Shown one piece after another: positions 1 through 20,293 of a stretch of DNA of 64,000 bases (its first letter is position 1; the number at the start of each line of letters is the position of its first letter). The DNA comes from Setophaga petechia. Taxonomy: Eukaryota > Chordata > Aves > Passeriformes > Parulidae. The stretch covers positions 6,386,001 to 6,450,000 of the forward strand of contig JANCRA010000040.1 of assembly GCA_024362935.1 (NCBI GenBank). The letters run 5' to 3'. A model generated the notes under the pieces. That model was not told the DNA's origin. It saw only the letters and a program-made list of their open reading frames with translations, and ran no database searches. Made by a program: the position numbers and the translations under genes.

Positions 1-39
1 GTTAAAAAATATTGTAGATGAAATAGGATATGTGAGGGT

Positions 40-63
40 TTCAGAAGTCTGGAGACTTCTGAA
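40..63. repeat. Short near-perfect palindrome
   Basis: Eleven-base arms (40-50, TTCAGAAGTCT, and 53-63, AGACTTCTGAA) are exact reverse complements separated by two bases. No transposon ends or gene context explain it. At this size it could be chance in 64 kb. Confidence 0.7.
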
Positions 64-289
64 CTGTCCTAATAAATACATAATCTAGAATTAAAAAGAA
101 AAAAAATAAAAAAGAAATAAAGTTAAGAGCAAAATAATAGTAAGGAGAAATAACCACTGAAAATGCAAAATGAGGAAAGAAGGACCTGGAAATTTAAGAA
201 AAGGCCTGTGAGTCAACAGTGCAGTATTACTGCAAAAGAAGGAAAGGGAAAATCTGTTGTCAAGCATTTTGAAGGTAAGATATGGGTCA

Positions 290-825
290 GAATAATTTCC
301 TTCTACTTGATTACAGGGAGAATGCAGCTGAAGGAGCGCCAGTGGCTTTCAGTGCCATACTCCAAAACACACATAGTCACCCTGGAAAGAATACAGAAGA
401 AAACAGAAGGAAAGAGAAGAGGGCTCAGAAAGTATTAATAGTGAAGGAAGACTGCGAAAAGATGGGTTTCTTTTAGTCTAGGCAGACAAGGACTTGATAG
501 ATCTTTTAGGATATGGCAGATTGTTAATAGGAAAGACAATGATCAATTGTTATGAATTGTCCATGTGAAGGAAAGACAAAAAGAACCCAGTACAGCTTGC
601 AGAAAAGACTATATAGGTCATATATTAATAAAAAAATTGAGAGAAGAAAGCTTGAACAGGACACCCTTGGAGAGTCTTTTAGCAGAAATTCTAAAAAAAA
701 GTAGCAGATAAAAATCTCTGTAGGAAGCTGTGGTGTATTTGTTCCTTCCCCAGAGGCAGAGGACTGGATGATATAACCTTTGGAATCTATTCCATCCTTG
801 TATTTCTAATTCAATGACCACATGA
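290..825 (+). mobile_element. Old, degraded CR1 LINE fragment
   Basis: The end (about 745-825) resembles a CR1 3' tail: an 'aggactggatgatataacc' block, then a decayed 'cttccaacc...attcaatga' equivalent. Upstream, about 350-400 resembles the CR1 block coding near 'tactccaaaacacac...caccctggaaagaatacagaag', and about 590-660 resembles the block before the 'ttagatatt' motif. The order and spacing fit a diverged + strand copy, but identity is low and the 5' limit is a guess. The open frames over 163-476 are best read as relics or chance. Confidence 0.42.
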
Positions 826-3800
826 TGTGCTTTAGTAAGGACCACTTATAGGTTTTTTAAAAGAGTGCTCCAAGTGACATAAGGTTAGATAATTTCACCC
901 TTTTGCAAAGTAGCATTTTCTTCTCCTAAAGGCACCCCTGCTTGCCTTGCACTTACTTGCAGATTACAGTGCTATTTAGCACAGCAGAAGACTGAGAAAG
1001 TTAACATAAAATGCATTTTGGATAATTTTTATAAGTATGTATGCATCAATTATTATGACAAAATCGGGCCTGTTTTAAAAGATGCTCAATGAAAAAACTT
1101 TCTGCCAATAATCCCTAGTCCTTAGAGTATGAATCATTGTGTATCAACTGTTAAATAAACCAACAGCTTATAAATTAATTTATTTTCAGGGACATTAGTG
1201 CTAGATGGGACCATTACAGCACTAAATTGCTTCATAAACTTTACTTAATAATGCAACAGATATACCCACCTTCTATCTTTGCTACGTATTTTTGAAGAAG
1301 AAATAACTGAATAAAAACTGGCATGTCTTGGCTATCAGAGTACTAGTAAGAACTTATACTTACAGCATTTAAGGCATCAAAGATTGCCTGATTTTCTAGC
1401 GAAACAGATTCTAGTTCTGCAAACACAGCACATGGCTATAGCTGAATGACAGCAATTATCTAGTCTGCAGCTTTTTTGGTATGAGGATGGGGGCTGGAAG
1501 CCAGCTAGAGCTGAGCCAAAGAGACAGATTTATTTAAGATAAACTTTAACCCTACCATGGAGAGAATAATACAATTTTGAATACAGAAAGGCCAAAACTG
1601 TGGGCTGAAAATGCATCTTCAAATCCAGGCAATATTTTATGAGCTCTAATTAACGTGAAATATAGCAGAAAATAGAGAGAGTGTGTGTGATTTGAGCAAA
1701 GCATTGCAATATTTGATTGTATATTTTTTTCTGAAGCTGAGAAATAGCTCTATATAAGTAAGCAGGGGTTTGGTACAAAAGTAGGATATTTATCTCTCAG
1801 AGATGCAGATTCAGGTCTGTTAGGGACTGGGAAATGCAAGACAAGATCACAGGATGTAAGTGAAAAGTATCATTTTTATTGGCAATAAACCTCACTAAAA
1901 CTAATTTTTATGAGCAATTTAGTGTATCAAACTGCAGTTAAATTCTATAAGTATGATTCTGCAGAAAGAGCATTGAAGGTTTCCTGGTTATCATGCTTGA
2001 AATATTTTTTATCAAATCTGTTTCACTTCATGTGTTAAAAAGACAGAGCAGAGGCTTCTTCTCAGCAATTTCACCATTCCCTTTCTCCCTCTGGATCTGG
2101 AATCATCCTTTTTGCTCATCCAGCATCATCACTACTGAGACTTGTGCAGCTTGATCTGATGAGGTGATTCTCTGATAATGGTGGCACAAGCCCACGGAAA
2201 CCAGCTCACTCCTTCTTGTGGGTGACAGCACTTGGGAGGTGAACAAGAGAAATGAGCTAAAAACCATTGCCTTCAAACAAAGGTGAGCTTTGGGGTGTTT
2301 TTTCACAAGAAGTGACAATTAGGTCAATACAGCAAAATGCTATGGGTAGTGAACAGAGGCTATTTTTTATACAGTTCTGACATCTTCCTCACTCTGCTGA
2401 GTAGATTATGTCCCAGAGCTTATGGGAAAACATTTTAATGAGAACTGGTAAGAAAATGAAAAATATTTGCTGTCAACAAAAAAATGCCAAAATACAAAAA
2501 TGTTTAAGGGGAAAATCTTATTTCTCATGGAATTAGTGTGATGCTTTAATATGTTTTGTGGTTTTGGTTTTTGGTTTAATTTTGGTTTATTGGGTTAATG
2601 CAACTCAAAGAAACAGTCTTTTTTTATTTAGGAAAAGCAAATTTTTATTCATAAGAATTCACATTCCAAATATCTGTAATTACCTAAATTGAGTTTCTGT
2701 CTCCTGATTTTCTTCTGGTTTCTTCCTATCTCATTCCACACTGAATTCAGTTTCACTATAAAGTGTTCACCTGCAGGGAGCTGTCTTTGTTACTGTGACT
2801 GCTCTTTGCTTAGGAGATGTAGAACCAATGTCCTGATCCCAGATAAAAAAGGGAATTTTTAAGTACTGCATGATTCAGAAAAGCCATGTGCATGTCTCCT
2901 GTCCACAGCAGAGAGATATGTGGGTGAATGACCTTTCTCAACTTGTACCCTCCCTTTCAGGTAACAACCAGACTTTTTGGTGTGGATGATTACCAACTAG
3001 ACTCCTCAGATATACCCAGAGGCCCCTTCCTTTGCTACTTTAGAAAAGTACTCAGATGAGTAAGTATGAAAAATGAGAATGAAATACACTTATTTTAAAC
3101 CCTATTTCATGAAAGTTTACAAACAGTTGATCTAAGCTGCCCAGTACCTAGAAGATTAGCAATAACTCATTTTGAATTCAGGAATTATTATAAGTGATGG
3201 GCAGAAACCAGCATTACCAAAAGTTGATCTTTTTTCCCTGTATAAACAAGACCAGATGGGCTCAGGTGGAATGCTTTTAAGTTGCCGCATTTTCCCCACA
3301 AGCACACCTGTAATTGATGAGGAAATTACCCCATCCTTCAGAATTGCCTGGCATTTACTACTGCAATAAGCTGTACTTAGGAGAGAAACATTACTTCAAA
3401 CTTTTGTATTTTCTAAGATACACCCCGTGATGCAGCCCAGGTTATAAATATGGACACAAAACAACTTATTAAGCCATTATAAATGTAATGAATATGAGAT
3501 CAAATTTAAAGGGAATAGATTCTGATTTTGTTATTTTATCAAATTCCCAGGGACTGAAGCTGTCTGGAAAGTATTGCAGAAAAAATTCACAGTATTAATT
3601 AATTGAAAAAAAAAAAAAAGTGAATGAAATTCTGTATAAAAAAAATTACAAAGCAGTGTACATGAGAAAAAAACCCGTTAACTATGCACACACAATGATA
3701 GGCTTTAAATTAGCCATTACAATCCAAGAAAGAGATATGGAAGTCTTTGCGGATAGTTTCCTGAAAACATCGTCTGCATGCTCAGAGGAAAATGATGTTT

Positions 3801-3939
3801 TAGGAATGATTAGGAAAAAAAATAGTTAAGCAGAAACCAATTTTACACCTGAAAAAATGTGTTCTATTTAATGTGTCCTGTTTTTCAGAAAGACATAAGA
3901 GGCAGCAGAAAGAATAGTGGCCAGGAGGATTGATATGTA
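826..3939. other. Intergenic DNA, no gene seen
   Basis: AT-rich sequence with short, unconvincing open frames on both strands. About 2555-2600 is a GT-rich simple stretch (repeats of GGTTT). No conserved protein, RNA gene or clear transposon was recognised. The region lies 6-9 kb upstream of the GRIA4 start. Confidence 0.6.
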
Positions 3940-4195
3940 GTATAGACTATAAGATATGGGAAGACAGAAAGAGGTGACTGAAAGGTGACATTATAACAGT
4001 ATATAAAGCTATGAATGATATTGCAAGGTAAACATTTGTTTTATTATTTCTACCTATCAGAATTTCCAGGAAAAGGTCAATACAAAGTAATATTTAAATC
4101 AAACTAAATAAACTGCTTTCTTAGTATAGGGTTATAGAGTGCATTTGCAAAGGATGCTGCTGGACATGGAAGTAAACATAAGGCAAAAACACTGT
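3940..4195 (+). mobile_element. Ancient CR1 LINE 3' fragment (amniote-type)
   Basis: The succession 'gaggtgactgaaaggtgaca', 'agtatataaagctatgaatg', a diverged 'gaagg...ttatttact' block, 'aaggtcaatacaaagtaat', and 'gctggacatggaagt...' follows the block order of old CR1 subfamilies shared by birds, crocodiles and turtles (tatgatagaggtctataaaatcatgaatgg and the following 'aggaagtatttcttcacac' and 'ttgccagaggatgttg' positions). It is heavily diverged, with no coding capacity left. Boundaries are approximate. Confidence 0.45.
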
Positions 4196-6443
4196 AGGCA
4201 ACTTCTCAACACAAAGACCTCTAGAAAATCTTTGGTTTAGGAGCCCCAAAGCCCTGACTGTCAGGAGGTCAGAGGACTCATCAAGAAATAACCTCCCCAA
4301 AGTCCCTTAAAGTTTAAAGGAAAAGCTGCTCAGCTCTCATACTCTTTCCTAACAGACCTCTATCAGTTAATGTTACACATAAGACACTGTTAGAAATGGA
4401 CATTGAGTCTAACTTTATAAGGCAGTTCTTAATTATATCAGTGTTACCACATTTTTCTCAGGTTGAAAAAACTCCCTGACTGATATCAGCACAATTTAAA
4501 TTATAATCAGGATTTTTCCCATTCCACAACAACTTCTCCTTTCATGGTCATGGTGTCTTATAGTATCCCATTAATTTCCTCAGGTCATTAGGTTTGTAAA
4601 GAATGATGTTAACATGCATCACAATAGAAAGGAGTAGGACTGGTGGAAGAACACATTCAAAGCCAGATGCATTGTACTACATTTTTTGCAGTATCAAAAT
4701 AAAACTCTTAATGAGAAGTATTATTAAAAATAATTAACTGTTCTCTCTACCCCAGAATTTAAATGAATGAAAAATAGTAAGAATGAAAATAGGAGGAAAA
4801 ATCTTGCAAAATGGAAGAAATTGCTGTAAAGCGATTTCCTTAAAAGGAGTTCTGCTACTGAAAGAAAACTGTATCTTCTTTTTGTGTAATGTTTATTTAT
4901 TCAGTACTGCTGATATGACTACAAAAGGTCACATGAGACCATGCCAAAGGGTGCAGTGCAAAAAGTTCTACATAGATGATTTGTATTTTATTTATTTTTT
5001 ATTGCCTAGCACTTCCCAAAAGACATAGCCTTGTTCCAGAGTTTACAGTCTGAGGGATCTATTTGACAGATGTGCGAGATACAGCATTTCATAAGGCAGG
5101 AAAGGACTGAGAAAGTACAGGGTGTTGACGCAACTGGTTTTGCCACCATTTATTTTGCCACCTCCATGAAGCATTTCCAGTGGCCACACAGTGAGAGCTG
5201 CAATGAAAATTGTATTTGAAGCAAGACTAATCTGAATGAAGGAGTCTCTTTTTGGGATGGATCTCTGTACCCAGATGGTTGTGCCATAGGGAGCCATTGT
5301 GGCACAGACATTTGCCCGCTCTGAAAGGAATCATTAGGAGTCCTGGCACACAGGCCAGGGCCATGGTGCTCTCTGTTTTAAAGCTGTCACTGCCTCTGTG
5401 TGCCTGGAACCTGCTAGGAAGGGGTGATGGTGAACCTTATTTTTGTGTCTTTTGATAGTGAAATTGTCATTCTTTCCTCTTCTTTGTGCTCCTAGTTTTT
5501 ACAACCTATCCTTGACAATTGGCACAGCCCTTACCTTCCCCCTTTTTTACTCGAGACCTCCCTCAAAAAGTTACACATCTCCAGACACATAATGACATGC
5601 CTTTTTAATAGATGGTATAGCTGGAATTTGCATTTTAGATGCATGAACATATAAATACGAGTCAAAGTTGCTACTTCAGCATGTGGATATTTATCTACTA
5701 CATATGTAAAACAACTCTTTCCATAGTGCAAGGTATCTGTCTCCTCCATATCCTGATTTTCCCCTGGGATTTCCATAAGATGAATGCCTCTGGTATCTTC
5801 TCTGCAGTTTTATTCCTCCTAGCTAAGACACAGCCTTCATCTTTTCTTTAGAGTAAATCTCATAATATTCAAGTTCCTGCAGGGTCTTTTCATACAGGCA
5901 TTTTGTTCAAGCAAAAGACTATCTGATCAAGAAAACAGCCAAGGGTTTCCAAACCTTGGCAGAGGGGGATAAAAAAATCACAATCATGCATCTTCTGCAG
6001 CAGGAGTCATTCATGTGCTGCAGCAGATAGTCAGCCTCAGCTGATTCTCTACAGAGTGAGTCTTCTCTCTAGTGGTGGCCTCCAGCCAAGGCCAACAGGA
6101 GCTGTTTGTGCCCAAAGCCAGAGCAAGCCCTCACCACAGATTGTCAGCATTCCCCAGACAGACCCCCTCTAGTCTATCACTTCCATGCAACTGATGCACT
6201 CAACAAAACTTCTTTCACTAATTTCTTAATTTCTCTGATATTTCATTGTGGAATTCTGAGATCTGTCCCTCATTCACTCAATCACCAACAACTTTCCTAA
6301 CCTGCCTGAGGGGAACTAAGGGAATCCTGGGACCTCAGTTCAGAAATGGCTTCAGTGCAGCACCTCCCCAGCTGCCACTGAGAAAACACACAGGCTCTTC
6401 CTTCTGGTCTCCTCTTGCTTGGCAAGCCACAGCTAAACTGGTC
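4196..6443. other. Intergenic DNA, no gene seen
   Basis: Mixed composition. The stretch 6060-6443 is richer in GC and directly precedes the LTR at 6444; it could be leftover retroviral internal sequence, but I see no protein match to support that. Short open frames on both strands (for example 5043-5297 minus and 5252-5455 plus) overlap one another and look like chance. Confidence 0.5.
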
Positions 6444-6918
6444 TGTGTGGCTAAGCTGGGCTGGGCTGGAAGTGTGCGCTGCAGGGATGGCCTCTGTCAC
6501 AAAACACCACAAGCTCCCAGGAGGAGCCAGTTTCATCCTGTTCCAAAACAGATCCATCACTGCCCAAATCTGAGGCCATCAGCGATGTTTGGTGGCGCCT
6601 TTGTACTGCTCAGGAGGAGGAGGGAGAAAAGTCATGGAAGAAGGAGTGAAGTTGAGCCTGGTAAGAGGTGTGTGTAGGGGGTGTTTATAGTTTTGTCTTT
6701 GTTTCTTATCATTCTATTCTATCCTATCCCTTACTGGCAATAAATAAAATGACCTTTACTCAATTTGAGTCTGTTTTGCCTGTGACAGTAACTGGTGAGT
6801 GATCTCCTCAGCTTTACCATGACCCTTCAGCTTTTTCACCTTATTTTTCACCCCCTTCCTTTTGGAAGTGGAAGAGCAGCTTCATAGGGACCTGGCAATC
6901 AGACAAAGTTGACTCACC
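6444..6918 (+). mobile_element. Solo LTR of an avian endogenous retrovirus, internally deleted
   Basis: The 3' part is diagnostic. It runs from a 'gtgaagttgagcctgg' block, through a TTCTATTC-type run, to 'ggcaataaata' with overlapping AATAAA signals at 6739-6744 and 6743-6748, then 'gagtctgttttgcctgtgac', a 'gagtgatctc' block, and a closing 'gagcagcttc...gggacctggcaatcagac...gactcacca' that matches the end of a common bird ERV LTR as I know it. The front carries the matching 'gaggccatcagcgatg' and 'tggtggcgcc' blocks. Between about 6600 and 6620 it jumps to 'aggaggagggagaaaa', skipping several hundred bases of the full LTR. No retroviral genes or partner LTR are nearby, so it is probably a solo remnant. 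Confidence 0.72.
6739..6748 (+). promoter_or_regulatory. Overlapping polyadenylation signals inside the LTR
   Basis: Two overlapping AATAAA hexamers are followed by a T- and GT-rich stretch ('gagtctgttttgcctgtgac'). This is the normal polyadenylation region of the LTR. Whether it still works is unknown. It lies about 3.1 kb upstream of, and in the same direction as, the GRIA4 coding start. Confidence 0.6.
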
Positions 6919-7374
6919 AGAGCAGCAGAGAGTCTAAAATCTTATCTCACCTTTCCTCCACTCCAGCCTTAAGCCTGATTACATCCCTGTTACCATTCCT
7001 GTTCCAGTTCTTCTGTAAGATAAACATTGTGATCAATCACTTCATCATCTCCGTTCACTTCTCAAAACTTACTGAAATGGGATTTTCCCCTTTTGATACT
7101 GCAATTCTTTATTTTTTTTCCCCTTGTGTCTTTTAAACACAATTTCTATGGTATAGCCTCATGCCCTTTCTTTCCTCTGCTTTCCACAGCTGCCAAAATG
7201 ATCCTGAGCAGTCTGGGCAAGGGAGGGTCAAGTGGAGGACGGGATTATTTCCAGGAATAGCACTGAGTGATACCATTACAGGAATACTGGGTTCATCTCT
7301 GACAGTGAACATTAGAAACCAAAGCTAGAAAAATGCAGGTTTTAACAAATGAGAGTAGATATCAACTTGAACAA

Positions 7375-7545
7375 CTTACCCTGGGAAATGATGGATTTCC
7401 TGTCTCTTGAAGTCTTTAAATCAAGATTTAAAGACTGTTTCTCTAAAATACATTGTCCAACTCCAACAGAAATTACAGATTTGATGTAGGAACCGCTGGG
7501 TGAGACTCTTGGTCAGATCAGGTTAGACCACTGTATGTTCCTTAT
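7375..7545 (+). mobile_element. Ancient CR1 LINE 3' end
   Basis: The blocks 'ttgaagtctttaaatcaaga', 'ttgatgtaggaaccgctggg', 'tgagactcttggtcagatca' and 'ggttagaccactgtatgttcc' follow the order of the old CR1 3' end found across archosaurs and turtles (gaagtctttaaatcaagact, ttgatgcaggaatcactggg, and so on). The terminal repeat is lost. About 170 bases remain, on the + strand. Confidence 0.55.
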
Positions 7546-8904
7546 GCACTCTCAAATTAAATTTAAATTAAATGCTACCATTGTGTTTGAAAAAGACCAA
7601 AGCATATGCCTCGGCTCAGTTAGCAGGCAGTACCTTGTTGATCACTATAATGGATATAGGTCTAAAATCTTAACATCTAATACTTATTTTGCATGAATTC
7701 ACATGCATATGTGCCAGCAAAATAACTAAACGTTTTTCCAAGTTCACTTGCTCCTAGTGGCGAAGAACCAGCCAGCCATGGAAATATTATCTCAGTTTCA
7801 TTGCTTTTTATCTGGGTTTGCAAAGTCAAAAAGTTAATGATGAAGAATGGAGGAAAAGAGGAACCAAATTTTGGGGAGAATTTAGGGAGACAAAGAAGGC
7901 AAAGAAAGGAAGAAGAAAAGAAAATCAAACAAGAGCAAAAGCAGAGTTTACAAAAAGAGATGGGTAAATAATGTGAAGAACAAGCCTGCTGTTTCAGAGA
8001 GAAGACTGGAAAACGTGAAGGGAAAGTAAACAGAAGTAGAAGATTTACTGAAACATAAAGGAATGAGTATTCTGAAATGCAGGTTAAGTCTGTTTGCCAT
8101 TGATCTGCAAAGAAATCTTTCAAAAAATTATTCATTTACAGGAATTTCGCCGTCTCCCAAACACACGCATACACAGAGTCATGCGCACAGCTGGACACAT
8201 CCACACTGGTAAGTCTGTCTGTCTATACATCTCTGCTTTCAATGTTCTCTGCTTACTCTCCCATGTGGTGGATGCTAGGAGCCCACAATCATTCTTCACA
8301 AATCACTGTCACCCTCTGCAGCAAATAGAGGGGTTGTATTTCACCCTGCAACAGGAGAGTTTGAGGACACAAGGTGGAGTAAAAAACTAAGGAAGTAAAC
8401 TTGACTGAAAGAAGGCAAAACTCTGATCTTGGAGAAAATGTGTGTGTCTCAAAGCAGAGCCATAAAGTTCACTTTAAAAAAATCAATATTCTTTCATATT
8501 GTCAATTAACATTTTAAAATTATGCTATTGCAACTCCAGTCATTCCCTATGACTGACAGAAATATCTTGTAAAGCCACATGTGAAGCTAGAAGCTCCCTC
8601 CTCTGACATACAGCTATTGTTGGATGATTTCATTACCTACCATTTATTATATATATCTTTTAATTATTAACTGCAATAGACCCAGACTTCTAGCAGCTCC
8701 TCTGGGAAACTTGCAAGGCTTGAAGAGAAAAATTCAAAGGCGCCAGAAAAAGACTAGACAGTAAAAGAGCTCCAGTTTTTTTCCCTCCCACTTAAAAATA
8801 TTAAGAAATTTTAAAAAAAATTTTAAAAATGAAAATAGCGGAAAGGAGGTGGCGTGGGAGCAGTCAAGCTTTCCTTTCCATTCGCTCTCCCTCCCTTTGG
8901 CACG
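7546..8904. other. Upstream intergenic DNA, no gene seen
   Basis: An AT-rich block just upstream of the CpG island. The longest frame (7677-8135, minus, 152 codons) comes from a purine-rich GAAG-type run at about 7850-8050 and gives low-complexity Phe/Ser/Leu-rich sequence, so it is probably not coding. Distal regulatory elements could be here but none can be named. Confidence 0.55.
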
Positions 8905-9630
8905 AGTGCCACAGCGCTGAGCGCTCCCCTGCTCTCTCCATCCTCTGCCGCAAAGCGCGGCCGGCAGCGCGGAGCGGTCCCGCGGCTCCCGGCGGAGCGG
9001 AGCGCCCCCGCGGGGAGGGGCACTCGCCTGCCCCGCTCCGCAGCCGCCCAGCGCACTCACACCCGCCCGGCCACCTTCATTAATAATAGCGGGTACTTAA
9101 TAGCAGCAGCCCCAGTGATGGGCTGCGGAGGACGAGCCTCCCGCGCCCAGCCCGGGGCACTGTCCTTGCCGGCCCGACTCCCACCGCACAAAGTTCAGCG
9201 ATGCTGCGCGCCCGCGGATGGGCGAGCGGCACGAAAAAGGCGGGGTGAGGAGGGCGAATAAAAATAATAATAAAAAAACCCCACCAGCACCAACAAAAAA
9301 AAAAGCTCCCCTCAAATTAAAAATAAAGGCGAACGCCGCTCCTGCGGCCGGCGCGGGCGGCTCCGCGGCTCGGGGCGGAGCGGGGCGCGCTCGGCGGCGG
9401 CGGCTCCCGCCCGCGGCGGTGCGGGCGGCAGGGGGGGGCGCACGGCGCATGTCCGCCCGCGCCGCGCCGCGCCTCCGCCAGACGCTGCCCCCCGCCGCCA
9501 AACTCACCACCATCTTCTGCATGTGCAACATTTGCAGCCGGACACACTCCGCTCCCCGGCGATGGAGACTGCGGGAAAAATCCGCCGCGGCGGCATGGCT
9601 TGCTGAAGCGGCAGCCGGGAGAGAGGCAGG
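8905..9630. promoter_or_regulatory. GRIA4: CpG island, probable GRIA4 promoter
   Basis: CpG density rises abruptly at about 8905 and falls after about 9630, against strongly CpG-poor flanks. Dense sub-blocks lie at 8935-9065, 9110-9235 and 9330-9600, separated by two AT-rich inserts (9080-9105 and 9250-9325). The second insert contains 'aaattaaaaataaaggcg', which could serve as a TATA-like element, and 9431-9438 is a run of eight G. The island ends about 250 bases before the GRIA4 start codon, as expected of a neuronal CpG-island promoter. The transcription start cannot be placed from sequence. The long open frames on both strands here (9097-9531 minus, 9218-9664 plus, 9317-10093 minus) are products of GC-rich composition and the poly-purine tract. 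Confidence 0.75.
9562..9606 (+). CDS. Possible upstream ORF (14 codons) in the GRIA4 leader
   Basis: ATG at 9562 has G at both -3 and +4, a good start context, and runs 14 codons to TGA at 9604-9606. A second in-frame ATG at 9595 (also with G at +4) would make a three-residue peptide ending at the same stop. It precedes the main start by about 270 bases. It matters only if transcription starts upstream of 9562, which is unknown. Any role would be in controlling translation of the main frame. The peptide resembles nothing I know. Confidence 0.3.
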   Translation: METAGKIRRGGMAC

Positions 9631-9650
9631 GCGCGAGCGGGAGAGGATAG

Positions 9651-18875
<9,225 letters not shown>

Positions 18876-18912
18876 CAAGGTCCCCTTCCAACCCAAACCA
18901 TTCCATGATTTC
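18876..18912 (+). mobile_element. CR1 3' tail remnant
   Basis: 'aaggtccccttccaaccc' then 'aaaccattccatgatt' is almost exactly the terminal segment of young avian CR1 elements, with one extra C. Only about 37 bases are recognisable; the sequence just upstream does not look like CR1. This is an extreme 5' truncation or a deletion remnant. Confidence 0.7.
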
Positions 18913-19710
18913 TTTTTGTTAGAGATTTCACTGATGTCACCATGTCAGGGTCAGATCTGTTTTCCCAGTGGGAAAAGATGTAGTAGATATTCAAGGTAAA
19001 AACAGCAGCAAGAGAGGAAATTCTTGTAGAAAAGAAAGTACAAAATGTAGCGTATTATTTGTCCCCAAAAGCTTCCTGTGCTGTTTTTATATTCCTGATG
19101 TTCAGTAGAGGTGTTTCATGCTACTAGTTAATGTGAGATATGGATCTGGATGATCCTGTGTTAAGGTCTGGAAAACATTGAGTATAAGGGAGAAAGATTT
19201 TATCAAACACAGATACATTCATGTAAAATTCAGGAGAGAAAGTTATAATAATTTTTAAGTAGTGTGTGGCTATCAATAAACAGAGCACTCTGTGTTCTCA
19301 CCTAAGTTGATGGGGGGAAAAGGGAAGAGGCTTTTACAGACCCTCAGTCTCAGCAGGGCAGTGTAGGATCGTCTTTCCGTGATTTCCTCCAGGTTTTCTG
19401 TATGGATCTCTCCTGGAGAGGTTTGCTAATAAAGGCCTTAAGCCTTGGTAATTTCCTTTTATTTAAATGGAGAAGAGTGTTTAAGAGTGGACTTTTCAAA
19501 AACACTGCAGCTGGAAGGATAATTTCCTTCAAAAATCAATAGTCATGGGCTCTTGGCTGACTCAGGAGTTTTTCTCACTTCTCTTCCAAGTAGAAAGCAC
19601 AAGCCAAGTAAAATGCTGGGTTTGGGACTGTTTCCATACCCTGTTAACACTGTCTATGTATCTAGCTGTTTGTGTGTCCTCCAACTAAGAGCTGGTCAGG
19701 GTATTTTCTT
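18913..19710. other. Intron 2 segment, nothing recognised
   Basis: Unique-looking AT-rich sequence with no supported gene, RNA or repeat. Confidence 0.55.
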
Positions 19711-19718
19711 TCTCAGGT

Positions 19719-20293
19719 CCTTTGCTTAAAAATCAGTATCTTTGGTCAGCTTCTCACAGGTAAAAGCAGCAGAGTAATGTTATTTTATATAATTAAAATA
19801 ATGTTATTTTAATGATTAATTAATAATGAGAGTTGCTGTCTGGAGGCACAAACAAAGATCCAACCTCAAGATTAAAGATTCAAGAAAAAGAGCATAAAAG
19901 GTGTATTGGGAGGACTTTCATTGGCATTTGCTGCAGGATTATATAGATCCCATCAAAGTGTGTGTCTGGAAGGTCTGGTGTGGTGCTGAATGGAAGTGAT
20001 GCAAGTTAGAAGTCCTTGCAGATGATGAGGAAGGATGTGAGAGCAGTCTGGGGGAGGAGATGTTGACTGATGGCTATGAGCATCATTGCATCAACAAAGA
20101 AAAAGTGAAGGTCACCAAGTGAATGGGAGTGTGGATAGTATGCAATAATGTCCACAGATTAAGGCTTGGTGGGACCATTTTGGTCACTCAGTGGGACCAT
20201 CAAGATGCTTGTCAGACAGCCTCAATACCTTTATCCAGCCTGTAATTTTTTTCCCCAAATAAATCCAGTCTTAAAGACAAAAAAAAAAAAAAA
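19719..20293 (+). pseudogene. Candidate poly(A)-tailed retrocopy of an unrecognised transcript
   Basis: An AATAAA (20258-20263) is followed 15 bases later by a run of 15 A (20279-20293), the arrangement of a reverse-transcribed mRNA end. The octamer TCTCAGGT occurs just after the A run (20294-20301) and again at 19711-19718, a possible target-site duplication. The frame ending at TAA 20242-20244 gives long coding-like stretches over about 19950-20244, broken by two in-frame TGA codons. I could not assign the parent gene. Retrocopies are rare in birds because CR1 does not favour poly(A) templates, so chance A-richness is a real alternative, and the first half is AT-rich and not convincing. Confidence 0.3.

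Noticed and set aside
6246..6677. 143-codon + strand frame
   Set aside because: It crosses the LTR boundary at 6444 and shows no retroviral or host domain.
7677..8135. 152-codon minus-strand frame
   Set aside because: It is made by a purine-rich run and gives Phe/Ser/Leu-rich low-complexity sequence with no family resemblance.
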